A DNA stretch of 64,000 bases from an uncultured Alphaproteobacteria bacterium (GCA_944393725.1 CALYBC010000009.1:146099-210098), one strand, 5' to 3'. Positions 18,730 to 29,730 are shown, numbered from the stretch's first letter. The notes: generated from the sequence alone by a model not told the origin. Numbers and translations: made by a program.

Positions 18730-20952
18730 ATGCCTGAAATTGAAGAAAAAATAAAAACCGTATCTTTGGCCGAAGAACTTAGTAATCGCTACCTTTCTTA
18801 TGCGATGTCTACCATCGTGGCTCGTTCGCTGCCTGATGTGCGTGACGGCTTGAAGCCGGTGCATCGTCGTCTTTTGTATGCTATGCGCCAGTTGCACCTT
18901 GATCCTAAATCAGGTTTTAAAAAGTGCGCCAGAGTGGTCGGTGATGTTATCGGTAAATATCACCCGCACGGTGATAGTGCGGTATATGGTGCCATGTGTC
19001 GTTTGGCTCAAGATTTTTCGGTCAGATATCCTTTGGTGGACGGGCAGGGCAACTTTGGTAATATAGACGGGGACAGTCCGGCGGCAATGCGTTATACCGA
19101 GGCAAGACTTACGGAGTTTGCCATTGCCTTGATGGAAGGTCTTAATGAAGATGCCGTTGATTTTATGGATACTTATGACGGCGAAGAACAAGAGCCTGTC
19201 GTTATGCCCGGTGCAGTTCCTAATTTGCTTTGCAACGGTTCGAGCGGTATTGCAGTCGGTATGGCTACAAATATACCACCGCATAATCTGGCAGAAGTTT
19301 GTGATGCTTTATTGCTGATGATTGAAAAGCCTGATTGCTCAATCGAAAGTTTGGTGCGCAAAATAAAGGGTCCGGATTTTCCGACCGGAGGAATTATCGT
19401 TGATAAATTTGCAACCATTCTTGATGCTTATACCACCGGAAAAGGAAACTTTAGAATCAGAGCAAAGTGGCAAAAAGAAGATTTAGGAATGGGTCAATAC
19501 CAAATCGTGGTTACCGAAATTCCGTATCAGGTCATAAAGTCAAAGCTTATTGAAAAAATAGCCATTTTGTTGCAAGAAAAGAAACTTCCGTTGCTTAATG
19601 ATGTCAGAGATGAATCGGCACAAGATGTCAGAATCGTATTGGAACCTAAAAATCGCAATGTCGATGCCAATATGTTGATGGAACTCTTGTTTAAGCAGAC
19701 CGAATTAGAAGCTAAGTTCAACATGAATATGAATGTGCTTGATTCCGACGGTGTTCCCAGAGTAATGAGCATTGCCGAAGTATTAAGAGAGTTCTTAAAT
19801 CATCGCTTGATTGTTTTGGAAAGACGCACCAAGTATCGTTTGCAAAAGATTATCAACCGTTTGGAAATACTTTCGGGGTATTTGATAGCTTATCTTAATT
19901 TGGATGAGGTTATTCATATTATTCGCAACGAAGATGAACCTAAGCCTAAATTAATGGAAAAATTTAAGCTTTCTGATGTGCAGGCTGAATCAATACTTAA
20001 TATGAAATTGAGAAACTTACGCAAGCTTGAAGAAGCCGACATCAGAAAAGAGTTTGATGACTTAACGGCAGAAAAACAAGAGCTTGATGCTTTGTTGGCG
20101 GATGAAAATCTGCGTTGGCAAAAAGTAGCAGAAGAAATCAAAGCAATCAGAGAAAAATTTGGTAAAAAGACGGCTCTGGGGCGTCGCAGAACCGAATTTG
20201 CCGAAGTTGATGTCGAGAATATTGATATTTCAATCGAAGCTTTGGTCGAAAAAGAGCCTATTACCATAATATTGTCGGAAAAAGGGTGGATAAGAGCCAT
20301 GAAAGGTCATATCCCCTTGAATGAAGAATTTAAGTTTAAGGATGATGATTGCTTGCTTAAGGCTATCCATGCGCAGACCACCGATAAGATAATTTTGTTT
20401 GATACCGTGGGTAAGTTCTATAATATCAACGCTTGTGATGTTCCTTCGGGGCGTGGTTTCGGACAACCTTTAAGATTAATGGTCGATTTAGGTAATAATG
20501 ATAATATTACCGAAATGTTTGTATTTGAGCCCAAAGCTTCTTATCTTATTGCTTCGGACAAAGGGTATGGCTTTATTGTCGATGAGAACCATCTTATTGC
20601 TCAAACCCGCCAAGGACGCAAGATTATGAATGTGGCCGAAGGAGAGAAGACATTATTCTGCAAAAAAGTGGTCGGCGATATGGTGGCTATGATTGGTGAT
20701 AATCGGAAAATATTGGTATTTAAAATGGAAGAAATTCCGACTATTGCTCGCGGACGCGGCGTGTGTTTGCAAAAATATAAAGACGGTGGCTTGAGCGATA
20801 TCCAAATCTTTAATCAAGAAGACGGTTTTAGTTATAATCGTGCCGGAGGTGTCAGTGTTGAAAAAGATTTACTTACATGGCTTGGTCACAGAGCTCAGGT
20901 CGGAAAGCTTGCTCCGTTTGGCTTTTCTAAGGATAATAAGTTTTTGAAATAG
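18730..20952 (+). CDS. parC: DNA topoisomerase IV subunit A
   Basis: A 740-residue type IIA topoisomerase subunit that decatenates daughter chromosomes with ParE. The breakage-reunion domain has [21 protein letters not shown] [22 protein letters not shown] and the active-site Tyr in [10 protein letters not shown] (about residue 120). The long helical arm follows, then a beta-pinwheel C-terminal region (about 500-740). The length and lack of a clear GyrA box favour ParC over GyrA. The start is ATG 18730, 8 bases after recO. Confidence 0.93.
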   Translation: MPEIEEKIKTVSLAEELSNRYLSYAMSTIVARSLPDVRDGLKPVHRRLLYAMRQLHLDPKSGFKKCARVVGDVIGKYHPHGDSAVYGAMCRLAQDFSVRYPLVDGQGNFGNIDGDSPAAMRYTEARLTEFAIALMEGLNEDAVDFMDTYDGEEQEPVVMPGAVPNLLCNGSSGIAVGMATNIPPHNLAEVCDALLLMIEKPDCSIESLVRKIKGPDFPTGGIIVDKFATILDAYTTGKGNFRIRAKWQKEDLGMGQYQIVVTEIPYQVIKSKLIEKIAILLQEKKLPLLNDVRDESAQDVRIVLEPKNRNVDANMLMELLFKQTELEAKFNMNMNVLDSDGVPRVMSIAEVLREFLNHRLIVLERRTKYRLQKIINRLEILSGYLIAYLNLDEVIHIIRNEDEPKPKLMEKFKLSDVQAESILNMKLRNLRKLEEADIRKEFDDLTAEKQELDALLADENLRWQKVAEEIKAIREKFGKKTALGRRRTEFAEVDVENIDISIEALVEKEPITIILSEKGWIRAMKGHIPLNEEFKFKDDDCLLKAIHAQTTDKIILFDTVGKFYNINACDVPSGRGFGQPLRLMVDLGNNDNITEMFVFEPKASYLIASDKGYGFIVDENHLIAQTRQGRKIMNVAEGEKTLFCKKVVGDMVAMIGDNRKILVFKMEEIPTIARGRGVCLQKYKDGGLSDIQIFNQEDGFSYNRAGGVSVEKDLLTWLGHRAQVGKLAPFGFSKDNKFLK

Positions 20953-20954
20953 CT

Positions 20955-21137
20955 ATGGAAGGTGTTTTGTTTGAATATGTGAGATACGGTACTTCGGTAA
21001 AGGTTACGGCGATTGAACCGCAAACCAAAATTGAGGCCGTGGTCATCGTTCCGGCAGATATTCCGGAGGCACAAATGCAGGCTCGGGCTTTGCAAAAGCT
21101 GCTATATATTTTGAATAAAAAAATAGATGAAAATTGA
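20955..21137 (+). CDS. Small conserved protein, DUF6898-like
   Basis: A 60-residue soluble protein starting 2 bases after the parC stop. It begins MEGVLFEYVRYGTSVKVTAI and includes a VIVPAD segment, resembling the small alphaproteobacterial DUF6898 family (recalled, not searched). The function is not known. Part of the kdsA-recO-parC transcript by spacing. Confidence 0.6.
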   Translation: MEGVLFEYVRYGTSVKVTAIEPQTKIEAVVIVPADIPEAQMQARALQKLLYILNKKIDEN

Positions 21138-21205
21138 AATCTCTGTGGATAAAAAACCATAACCTGATGATTGTGTTTCCAATTTTAAAAAATTTTTTTA
21201 TAATG

Positions 21206-21237
21206 CCCCCGAGAACTTGTTTCTCGGGGAATTTTTT
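21206..21237 (+). terminator. Terminator after the parC operon
   Basis: Stem CCCCGAGAA with TTCTCGGGG, 5-base loop, then AATTTTTT. It lies just before the next RBS and rules out upstream in-frame starts for the coiled-coil gene. Confidence 0.85.
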
Positions 21238-21250
21238 ATGGGGAAAACTA

Positions 21251-24200
21251 ATGTCGGACAAGACTACTGACAAGGCTGCCGCTTTGCCGCAATTTATGAA
21301 AGAAAATACAAATTCTTTTGAAATTGAAGAAAAAGAATCTTGGCTTAATCAAAATTTACATAAGTTAATGATTGCAATCAGCATTATCTGGTTTGCCGTC
21401 GTGTTAATTTATGTTACTCAATTTTTCGGGTGGTCAAATCTGTTTTTGATGATGCCGGATGAATTTGGAGGCTTTTTGGCCGGAGTAACGTTGCCTTTGG
21501 CTATAATTTGGGTGGTGATGGCCTATATTGATCGTGGCTCGGCTTTTAATAAAGAAGCTAAATTCTTGCGTGCTTATATGAACCAATTAGTTTACCCTGA
21601 AGACGGTGCTCCCCAAACTGCCAAGGCTATGGCTGATGCAATTCGCTCACAAGTCGTTGAGCTGCAACAAGTTTCTAAATTAGCTCATGAACAGACTTCC
21701 CAGATTAAAGATGCTATTAAAGAAAATGTTGATGATTTTGCCAAGCTGGTTGCCAAATTAGATAATTATTCTTCCAAAACAATCGTGGAACTTAGTGACG
21801 GGGTTAAGTTCTTAACTGCAAATTTTGAAAATATTTTGAGCAGAGCACAAACATCAACGCAAAATTTGGCTCAGATAAATCGTGAATTTATTAACGGAGG
21901 AAATGATATAGAAGAGGTCTTGGGGCGGATGTTTGCCAAAATCGTTCCTTGCCTTAATGAAATTAAAGAAACTTCCGAATCTTTAAGAAGTGTTACCGAT
22001 AATTCGTCAGAAGATATTGTAAAAGCGAATGAAAATTTGCAAGCCTATATCGAAAAAACAAATGTTTCTATGGCTGCAATGCGGAATTTGCTGGAGGCTC
22101 AAATCGGTGCTTTGAAACAAGTGGCTGATAAAACAAAATCTAACAGTGATGAAATGAAATCTGTTTTGGCCGGAGAACTCAGTGAATTTGATGAAATTAT
22201 TCAAAAACACGGACAAAAACTTAATCAAGTACTTATTGAGGCCGAAAAATCCGCTAAAGAAAAAACCGATGATCTGGCGAAAGCCGCTTTGGCTAATATC
22301 GGAATTATCAATAATTCCATTAAAAACGGAATGGATGGTATAGGTGATGCCGTGGGAGTGCAAATCGGCAGAATGGATGAAGCCTTGGTCAAAAATAATC
22401 GTGATATTGCGGCGTTTATCAAGTCTTTGGAAGACAAGGCCGAAAATATCAATAAAAAGTTTGCCGCTCATGGCGAGTTGGTGGCTCAAGAGCTTGACAA
22501 ACTCATGGTCAGAAGTGCTAATTTGGAAGAGGCTATTGCAATGAGAGTAGCTAACCTTGGCGGTATCTCCGAAAAAGCAATAACTTCAATCAAACAGGTT
22601 GATGATGCCTTGAGTGCTAATGTAGCTAATTTAGATGAAAAAGTTTTGGCGGCAAATAATGATATTTTGTCTTATACCGCTACTTTACAAGAAAAGACTT
22701 CCGATTTTGAGAGAATTTCCGGTGATAGTGCCGATAAAGTTTTGGATTTGACCGAGGTATTGAACAAAAGGTATGAATACTTGCAAAAGGTTACGGCTGA
22801 TGGGTTGAAGCAATTACAAAGTGCCGATAAAGAAATTAATTCGGCAACCGAAAATTTGATTGTACAGACGGCTCAATCAGTAGAGAATATTAACAAAGTG
22901 TCGGAAATTATGCAGAAAAACACCAATAACCTCAATGAGGCTTCTTCGGTAGTGGTTATGCAAAGCCAAGTCAGTGAAGCATCATTGTCTCAGCAGCAGA
23001 AACTTATTACCGACACTGCTGCTCGTGTTGAAGGAATTAAAAATGAGCTTAAACGGCAGATTAATGAATTATCTTCGGCTTCCGGTGAGCTGGAAAAAGA
23101 TGCCGCTAAGTTGCTTGATAATGTTAAAGCTAATATTGCTAAAATGCTTTCGCAGTGTAATGACGCCATAAATAAGAGCAGAGCCATAAACGATAATTTG
23201 TCGGAGCAGGCAAATATGTTTGATACTTCGGCAAACAGAACCATGGCAAAAGTTACGCAATTTGAAACGACTTTACTTAAACAGTCTCAAAATATGGAAA
23301 CTTTGGCTAAAACCATTGCCGAAAAATCAGAGGAAATCGGTAAAACTTTGGATATACATACCGTGAAATTATCCGATACCTCAAACGAAACAGTTTCTAT
23401 GTTGTCTGCATCCATAGCTGATTTTGAAACCAAAAGTGACAATATTTACAGCGTTTCGCAAAATGCGGCTGAATTGATTCAAAAAACCATAACCGGCTTG
23501 GATGATAAAATGGCCACGCTGACAATGCTGCTTAAACAGCAAGAAGGTGATTTTTATGAATATTGTGCCAAAGTGCAGGAAAATGCCGATAAAATGGCCG
23601 ATGTTTTACGGAAACAAATCTCCGGTGTCGAGGACGGAGCCGATAAGCTATTTGCAAAGTTGGTGATATTAGAAGATGATACCGGCAGAAGAGCTGACGC
23701 GATCGCGGAAAGTTCGCAGAAATCATTCGATAAGCTGACAGAAATAGAAAAATCGTTAGCCGACAAGCATGATTTAATTGAAAAAACAGTGGATTTTGCT
23801 TTGGATAAAATGAAAAATGCCAATGAACTGATTGAAAACGGACTGGAAAAATTTGGAAATTCGGTCGAAGGAATAAAGGAAACTACTACCGACACAATTA
23901 AAGGTCTTCGTGAAAATTCTACTCAACTTAAAGATATACACGAAACGGTCCTTAAAGAAGGTGAGGTATTACAGCATAATCTGGAAAGTCAGATTAAATA
24001 TGCAGAGAATGCCGGTGTTAAGTTGTCATCACAAAATAAGAATATCGCCGATATGTTGGAAATGCAGAAAAACAGCATTACCGAAGTGGTGAACACCTTA
24101 GCTACTCAAGCAAGATTAGGGGAGGCTTCTTTAGCCCAACAATATAAATATCTTACCGATGCAACCGTTGAAGCGACAGCCAAATTGCAAGAAATTAATG

Positions 24201-25417
24201 CCGTATTTAATGGTAATACCGGTGAGATTTTTGAAACAACCAATAAGCTTTCTTATGAATTTGAAGTATTAAGTGATAGATTGCTGAAAGCCTGTGATGC
24301 CATTAATAAAGCATCAAAGGATTCAATTAAAAATGTTGATCAAATAAGTTTGAGACTTAATCAGTGTAGTGAAGAGCTGGATACAACTATCTATCATTCA
24401 GTAGAAAATATCGGAAGTGTGTTTAACGAATATGAAAAATATGTTGCCGGTTTTAATACTATAACTTCAGAAACTTCTACCGGTGTTGTTGAGGTTAATA
24501 ATCTGATTTCGGCCCAAAGCGACAAAATGCTCAAGATATCAAATGATGCCAAAAAATTAATTGATTGCTTTAATAATGTTTTGAGTGATATTGCTAATCA
24601 GCTATCTAATAAAGCTAATGAGGCTTATGATAAAGTAAATGGCTTGGGACAAGACCTTAAAAAACTTGGAATGGAAATGGATGATGCGGCTAAGCTTAGT
24701 GCTACGCATTTGGAAAAATCAAGTGATAAAATGCGTGCAACAATTAACGAAGTTGCTTCTAATGCCGAAAGAATTTCGAATACAATACTGTCTTCGGGAG
24801 AAGTATTTATAAAACAATCCGATGCATTGACTGCAATTGCCGATGAAACCGCGGCTAAAGTTAATAACAGTATTGAAAACATGGTTAATGCCGGAAAAGT
24901 TTTTGAAAAACAAGGTGAAGAAATCGTAAAAAGCAGTATCAGGTTTAATGATACCGTCAATACCCAGACCCAAATTCTGAGTGAATGTTCCGGAAAGGCC
25001 GAAAAAGCCTTGCGAGCATTGACAAATAAATATAAAGATATTGATGTAGATACTTTCTTGAAAGATGCCGGAAAAATCATATTTTCTCTGGAGAATGTTT
25101 CGGTCGATATCAACCGTTTGCTCAATCCTAAAGACGAAGAAGATTTGTGGAAAAAGTTTTATAGCGGCGACACCCAAATATTTGTACGAACAATAGCTAA
25201 AAACATGACTAACGCACAAGTAGCGGCTTTGCGTAAAGAGTTAGAAAAAAATGCCGAGTTGCGTCGGTTAGTGGGGTTGTACTTAAGCGAGTTTGAAGGA
25301 TTGGTTGAGAAATCAAAGAACCATGAATATTCGGCGGCCTTGATGGCTGTTATATCAGGTGCTGATCTGGGTAGACTGTATTATGTACTGGCAAAAGCTC
25401 TTAATAAACTAAATTAA
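21251..25417 (+). CDS. Giant membrane-anchored coiled-coil protein, unknown function
   Basis: A 1388-residue protein not recognised as a named family. After a short cytoplasmic start there are two membrane helices (about 40-62 and 72-95), then about 1200 residues rich in A, N, E, K, S and D with heptad-like spacing and many repeated units of the type found in methyl-accepting receptors and apolipoprotein-like proteins. The last 110 residues (about 1275-1388) look globular. ATG 21251 is chosen: GGGGAAAA precedes it and the upstream reading frame runs through a terminator. It may be a polar or cell-shape scaffold; this is only inference from architecture. A small gene follows at 25437. Confidence 0.75.
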   Translation: MSDKTTDKAAALPQFMKENTNSFEIEEKESWLNQNLHKLMIAISIIWFAVVLIYVTQFFGWSNLFLMMPDEFGGFLAGVTLPLAIIWVVMAYIDRGSAFNKEAKFLRAYMNQLVYPEDGAPQTAKAMADAIRSQVVELQQVSKLAHEQTSQIKDAIKENVDDFAKLVAKLDNYSSKTIVELSDGVKFLTANFENILSRAQTSTQNLAQINREFINGGNDIEEVLGRMFAKIVPCLNEIKETSESLRSVTDNSSEDIVKANENLQAYIEKTNVSMAAMRNLLEAQIGALKQVADKTKSNSDEMKSVLAGELSEFDEIIQKHGQKLNQVLIEAEKSAKEKTDDLAKAALANIGIINNSIKNGMDGIGDAVGVQIGRMDEALVKNNRDIAAFIKSLEDKAENINKKFAAHGELVAQELDKLMVRSANLEEAIAMRVANLGGISEKAITSIKQVDDALSANVANLDEKVLAANNDILSYTATLQEKTSDFERISGDSADKVLDLTEVLNKRYEYLQKVTADGLKQLQSADKEINSATENLIVQTAQSVENINKVSEIMQKNTNNLNEASSVVVMQSQVSEASLSQQQKLITDTAARVEGIKNELKRQINELSSASGELEKDAAKLLDNVKANIAKMLSQCNDAINKSRAINDNLSEQANMFDTSANRTMAKVTQFETTLLKQSQNMETLAKTIAEKSEEIGKTLDIHTVKLSDTSNETVSMLSASIADFETKSDNIYSVSQNAAELIQKTITGLDDKMATLTMLLKQQEGDFYEYCAKVQENADKMADVLRKQISGVEDGADKLFAKLVILEDDTGRRADAIAESSQKSFDKLTEIEKSLADKHDLIEKTVDFALDKMKNANELIENGLEKFGNSVEGIKETTTDTIKGLRENSTQLKDIHETVLKEGEVLQHNLESQIKYAENAGVKLSSQNKNIADMLEMQKNSITEVVNTLATQARLGEASLAQQYKYLTDATVEATAKLQEINAVFNGNTGEIFETTNKLSYEFEVLSDRLLKACDAINKASKDSIKNVDQISLRLNQCSEELDTTIYHSVENIGSVFNEYEKYVAGFNTITSETSTGVVEVNNLISAQSDKMLKISNDAKKLIDCFNNVLSDIANQLSNKANEAYDKVNGLGQDLKKLGMEMDDAAKLSATHLEKSSDKMRATINEVASNAERISNTILSSGEVFIKQSDALTAIADETAAKVNNSIENMVNAGKVFEKQGEEIVKSSIRFNDTVNTQTQILSECSGKAEKALRALTNKYKDIDVDTFLKDAGKIIFSLENVSVDINRLLNPKDEEDLWKKFYSGDTQIFVRTIAKNMTNAQVAALRKELEKNAELRRLVGLYLSEFEGLVEKSKNHEYSAALMAVISGADLGRLYYVLAKALNKLN

Positions 25418-25436
25418 AATAGAAAGTTGTTGAAAA

Positions 25437-25754
25437 TTGGCTTATTCAAAGATAGATAATTATGTTGCTTCTTTACAACGGCAAGTTGCTGATATTGCAG
25501 GAAAAGTTAAAAAAATGCAAAATTCGGCAAGTTTTGAGCCGGCAGAAGAATATAATTATTCTTTGGGAGTAGAAAATATAGCATATACTCCGGTGAAGGC
25601 AGAAGTGTTTTCCGGCACTTTGGGGCAGATGGATAATGCTGATTGCGGATATGCAGCCGAGTCATACCAAGCCGTAGCCACGACAAAAGAAAAATCGCCG
25701 ATAGTTGAGGGGTTGATTTTTAATAATAACAAGAAATTTGATTTTAGAGTGTAG
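25437..25754 (+). CDS. Small hypothetical protein
   Basis: A 105-residue protein starting at TTG 25437, 19 bases after the giant coiled-coil gene and 4 bases before the dus start. The N-terminal third looks helical and charged; the rest is polar with no recognised motif and one Cys. The frame is open in a tight gene string, but the RBS is weak. It may work with the coiled-coil protein. Product unknown. Confidence 0.5.
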   Translation: MAYSKIDNYVASLQRQVADIAGKVKKMQNSASFEPAEEYNYSLGVENIAYTPVKAEVFSGTLGQMDNADCGYAAESYQAVATTKEKSPIVEGLIFNNNKKFDFRV

Positions 25755-25758
25755 CGGT

Positions 25759-26742
25759 ATGATAAATGGCTTGAATAGTAATGTTTTCTTGGCTCCGATG
25801 GCCGGTATCACCGATAAACCGATGCGAAAAATGGTCAATTCGTTCGGCAATGGGAATATTGTTTCGGAAATGGTTGCCATTAATGCTTTATCTCGAAAAA
25901 ATCCTAAAACATACAGAATCGCAGATGTCAGAGATGAAAATTATCCGGTAATCGTGCAGTTGGTCGGAAATGACCCGAAAATTTTTGTTTCGGCGGTTGA
26001 GTTGATTGAAGAATTGGGGGCTTATTCCATCGATATTAACATGGGGTGTCCGGTAAAAAAAATTGTGGCTAATAAGTCGGGTTCATATCTGATGAAAGAC
26101 ATGGAGTTGGCTGCAAAAATCATAAAAACCGTGAGAAATACAACAAAGTTGCCGGTGAGTGTAAAATTTAGAAAAGGTTGGGATCACAACAGTATTAATG
26201 CCGTAAATTTTGCCAAAATGTGTGAGGATTGCGGGGCAGATTATGTTACAGTTCACGGACGGACGCGTTCTGATTTCTATTCAGGCACGGCTGACTGGGA
26301 TATTATTGCCAAAGTCAAACAGTCGGTGAAAATTCCGGTGATTGGTAACGGTGATGTTGATACTCCAGAAAAGGCAAAAGAAATGCTTGAATATACGAAA
26401 GCTGACGGGGTTATGATCGGAAGAGCCGCTCTTGGGTGCCCGTGGCTTATTGCACAAGTGCATAATTATTTACATAATCAAGAAAATAATTTTACTGTTA
26501 ATGTAGATTTAATAAAAGCCACCTTGCTTACTCATATAAATGAATTAGCAAATTATTATGGTGAAAAATTAGCTTTAGCATTATCCAGAAAATATGTGTG
26601 CTGGTATTCTAAAAACATGCGTGATGCCAAAAAATTTAGAGAAATATATATGAAGTTGGCTAATTTTGAAAATGCATTGCAGGAAATTGATAAATTTTTT
26701 GTGACTGATAATTTTGTAAACAGTGAGGAGGCCGACAGATGA
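25759..26742 (+). CDS. dusB: tRNA-dihydrouridine synthase (DusB type)
   Basis: A 327-residue flavoenzyme that reduces uridine to dihydrouridine in tRNA D-loops. The TIM barrel opens FLAPMAGITDKPMRK; the catalytic Cys is in NMGCPVKKIV; FMN-binding HGRTRSDFYSG and GNGDV and GRAALGCPW follow. ATG 25759 follows the preceding stop by 4 bases; a TTG at 25738 is less likely because it overlaps that gene. In other Alphaproteobacteria dusB (nifR3) precedes ntrBCYX and trkA; here trkA overlaps its stop directly. Confidence 0.92.
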   Translation: MINGLNSNVFLAPMAGITDKPMRKMVNSFGNGNIVSEMVAINALSRKNPKTYRIADVRDENYPVIVQLVGNDPKIFVSAVELIEELGAYSIDINMGCPVKKIVANKSGSYLMKDMELAAKIIKTVRNTTKLPVSVKFRKGWDHNSINAVNFAKMCEDCGADYVTVHGRTRSDFYSGTADWDIIAKVKQSVKIPVIGNGDVDTPEKAKEMLEYTKADGVMIGRAALGCPWLIAQVHNYLHNQENNFTVNVDLIKATLLTHINELANYYGEKLALALSRKYVCWYSKNMRDAKKFREIYMKLANFENALQEIDKFFVTDNFVNSEEADR

Positions 26743-28094
26743 GAATAATTGTTTGCGGTGCCGGAAATCTTGGCAAAAGTGTGGTTAGTTACTTGGTAAA
26801 AGGAAACAATGATATCGTTGTTATTGATGATAATCAACGCAATTTGGATGAAGTGGCAAAAGAATTCGATGTATTGCCCATATTAGGTAAACCTTCACAT
26901 CCCGATGTTTTGGAAAGAGCAGGGGCTAAAGACTGTGATATGATTTTGGCCGTCAGCGACGTTGATGAAGTGAATATGATTGTTTGTCAACTGGCGTATA
27001 CTTTGTTTGCAATTCCTAAAAAAATTGCGGCAATTAACAGCAAAACTTTTTTGGATCCGTTATGGGGAATGCTTTATAATGATAATCATTTGCCGATTGA
27101 TTTATTGATATCCCCGGATATTGATATTGCTGATAATATATTAAAAATTTTGAAATATCCAGGGTGTTCGGGGATTATTTCGGTGCTAAATGAAAAGTAC
27201 TGTATTTTAACCATAAATATAAAAGAAAATTGTCCTTTCTTAAACGCAGAACTTATACAAGTATCTCGTCATGACGGCATTGATATCGGATTTGTTAATA
27301 TTATAAGAAATAATCAAAGCTTTTTACCTGATATGTATGAAACTCTGCAAGTAAACGATGAAGTTAATATATTGATAAAAACTTCTGATATTTATGGCGT
27401 TATAAGTGCCTTTGGTCTGGAAAAACCAACAAATGAAAGATTGGTGATTTTTGGCGGTAATGAAATAGCCGAATATATTGGCGATAAGATAGAAAATGAT
27501 GACACAATTACCTCTTGTCGCTTGATTGAAGAAGATATTGATAATGCTCAGCGGTTGGCAAAAAAATTAAATCATGTGGTGGTTATACATGGAGAAATGA
27601 TGAGCGATGTTATCTTAAAAGAAGCTGAAATTAATCGTGCAGATGCGGCTATTGCATTAACAGATAATGATAAAGATAATCTTTTGGCAGCACTACTTGC
27701 TTCAAAAAACGGTGTGTTGACAACAATTTCGGTAATTAATACTCCATCATATAATAATCTGATGTTTAGTGTTACCGATAATATATTGATTGACAGGAGT
27801 GCCGTTACAATATCAAAAATATTAAAAGAAATCAGAACAGCAAAGCTTAAAAAGGCTTATTCCGTGTCCAGAGAACAAGGAGAAATTTGGGAAATAAAGC
27901 TAAGTGAAGGAATGATCTGCTGTAATAAAAAAATCGGTGAACTTAATATGGCTAAAAATTGTCGTGTTTTTGCCATATTACGCGGTGATGATTTGATCCT
28001 TCCGGATCAGATTACCAAATTGGAAGTGGATGATTTGATATTGGTGTATGTCGATTCAACAGCCGTAAAACAATCTGAACAAATTTTTTCGTAA
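26739..28094 (+). CDS. trkA: Trk potassium uptake regulatory protein TrkA
   Basis: A 451-residue peripheral protein with two RCK modules. The first Rossmann domain starts IIVCGAGNLGKSVVSYL; a second starts LVIFGGNEIAEYIGD (about 230); each is followed by a TrkA-C domain. It binds NAD(H) and gates a TrkH/G potassium channel, which is not in the window. The ATG overlaps the dusB stop by 4 bases. Some glycines are less regular than in enteric TrkA. Confidence 0.9.
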   Translation: MRIIVCGAGNLGKSVVSYLVKGNNDIVVIDDNQRNLDEVAKEFDVLPILGKPSHPDVLERAGAKDCDMILAVSDVDEVNMIVCQLAYTLFAIPKKIAAINSKTFLDPLWGMLYNDNHLPIDLLISPDIDIADNILKILKYPGCSGIISVLNEKYCILTINIKENCPFLNAELIQVSRHDGIDIGFVNIIRNNQSFLPDMYETLQVNDEVNILIKTSDIYGVISAFGLEKPTNERLVIFGGNEIAEYIGDKIENDDTITSCRLIEEDIDNAQRLAKKLNHVVVIHGEMMSDVILKEAEINRADAAIALTDNDKDNLLAALLASKNGVLTTISVINTPSYNNLMFSVTDNILIDRSAVTISKILKEIRTAKLKKAYSVSREQGEIWEIKLSEGMICCNKKIGELNMAKNCRVFAILRGDDLILPDQITKLEVDDLILVYVDSTAVKQSEQIFS

Positions 28095-28173
28095 AAAACT
28101 TTGACAGAGAAAGAAAAATAATATTAAATAAAGGAAATTTGAGATAAATAATAAATAAAAAGGGATTAATTCT

Positions 28174-28389
28174 ATGAGTACAAATCAAGAAATCGAAACA
28201 AAATTTCTCAATAAACTTAAGTCAGAAGAAGTATCCGTGACCGTATTTTTGGTAAATGGGGTTAAACTGCAAGGCATAATTACTTGGTTTGATGATACTT
28301 CCTTGTTGTTGCGTCGTGACGGGCATACACAGTTGGTGTATAAGCATGCAGTTTCGACGATAATGCCGGGCGATCCGGTTGATCTCTAG
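28174..28389 (+). CDS. hfq: RNA chaperone Hfq
   Basis: A 71-residue Sm-like protein; it forms a hexameric ring that pairs small RNAs with mRNAs. The Sm1 region has [19 protein letters not shown] and Sm2 has [10 protein letters not shown], near the YKHAISTI of well-known Hfq proteins. It is short, lacking a long C-terminal tail, as in Alphaproteobacteria. AAAAAGGGATTAATTCT provides its RBS region. hflX follows after 10 bases, as in most Proteobacteria. Confidence 0.95.
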   Translation: MSTNQEIETKFLNKLKSEEVSVTVFLVNGVKLQGIITWFDDTSLLLRRDGHTQLVYKHAVSTIMPGDPVDL

Positions 28390-28399
28390 GTCTTGAAAT

Positions 28400-29682
28400 T
28401 TGCCTCGTAAAGAAAATGTAAAGGCAGCCGTCGTTTTTCTTGATGTGGATGGCGTGAAGCTGTCTTTATCACCTGAAAACAGATTGCAAGAAGCCGCTGG
28501 CTTGGCGGCCGCAGTCGGGCTTGATGTTGTATTCAAAGAAATTGTCAAGCTTAAGGCAATTAAGCCGGCGACTTTTATAGGACAAGGGGTAATAGACCGC
28601 CTTATTGTGTTGATTGATGACCTTAAAATAGATTTGATAATCTTTGATACGGCACTTTCTCCAATACAACAAAGAAATTTGGAAAAAAAATTACAAGTAA
28701 AGGTTATTGATAGAACTGCTCTAATTCTTGAAATTTTCGGAGAACGCGCTCAAACCAAAGAAGGTAAGCTACAAGTTGAGCTTGCTCATTTAACCTATCA
28801 GCGCAGTAGGTTGGTTAGAAGCTGGACACACTTGGAACGGCAACGCGGAGGAGCCGGATTTTTGGGAGGTCCCGGGGAAACGCAAATTGAGTTGGATCGC
28901 CGAATTATTGATGAAAAAATATTAAGAATTAAACAAGATTTGGAAAAAGTTAAGAAAACCAGATTGTTACATCGTAATGCCAGAAAAAGAGTGCCTTATC
29001 CGGTGGTGGCTTTAGTCGGCTATACAAACGCCGGAAAATCTACGCTTTTTAACAAATTATCAGATAGTGATGTATTGGCAAAAGATTTGCTGTTTGCGAC
29101 TTTAGATCCTACGATGAGAAAGGTCATCTACCATCGGGAAAAGAAATAATTTTATCTGACACGGTGGGATTTATATCTGATTTGCCACATGAACTTATAA
29201 TGGCTTTTAGAGCAACATTGGAAGAAGTGGTGGCGGCCGATTTAATTGTTCATGTGCGAGATATTGCTGCAAAAAACACTAAAGAACAGTGTGTGGATGT
29301 GCTTAAAGTGTTAGAAAATTTGGGATTTGAAGATATAAAAAATTCTAACAAGTATATTGAAGTGCTAAATAAAACTGATTTGCTGACAGACAACAGAAAA
29401 GCTGAAACAGCAAAAAAAGCCAAAGAAAATCAAATTATGATTTCTGCCGTTACCGGTGATGGTTTGGGGAGTTTGGTATCGGCAATCAACAAAAAATTGT
29501 CTTCGGGTTATGTGGTTGCGACGCTTAAGGTGGCTGCGGCTGACGGGAAAAAAGCTGCTTGGTTGTATGATAATGCCGAAGTTTTGGAAAAAACGCTAAA
29601 AGGAGAGACTTGGTTTATAAAAATTGCGGCTGAACCGGCAATTATGGCAAAAATTGAGGGTAAATTTGCAAATAATAAATAA
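28400..29682 (+). pseudogene. hflX: GTPase HflX, split by a frameshift
   Basis: Two frames together give a complete HflX, a ribosome-splitting and heat-stress GTPase. The first (28400 TTG to 29149) has the N-terminal HflX domain, the GGPGETQ region and G1 GYTNAGKSTLFN. The second (29164-29682) has G3 DTVGF (its start at TCT GAC ACG lies in the shifted frame), NKTD (G4) and the C terminus. In the shifted frame the bridge reads LPSGKEIILSDTVG from about 29128. A one-base loss near 29124-29128, after the MRKV codons, restores the family sequence. No slippery heptamer is visible. Either the gene is dead, or the base loss is a sequencing/assembly error. Confidence 0.85.
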
Positions 29683-29730
29683 AAATGCTTGCTTTAATAA
29701 AAATTATGGTTTAGAAGGTTAGGTGTTTTA

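Noticed and set aside
29100..29165. Programmed ribosomal frameshift in hflX
   Set aside because: No slippery heptamer, internal SD-like site or stem-loop at the junction, and HflX is not known to use frameshifting.
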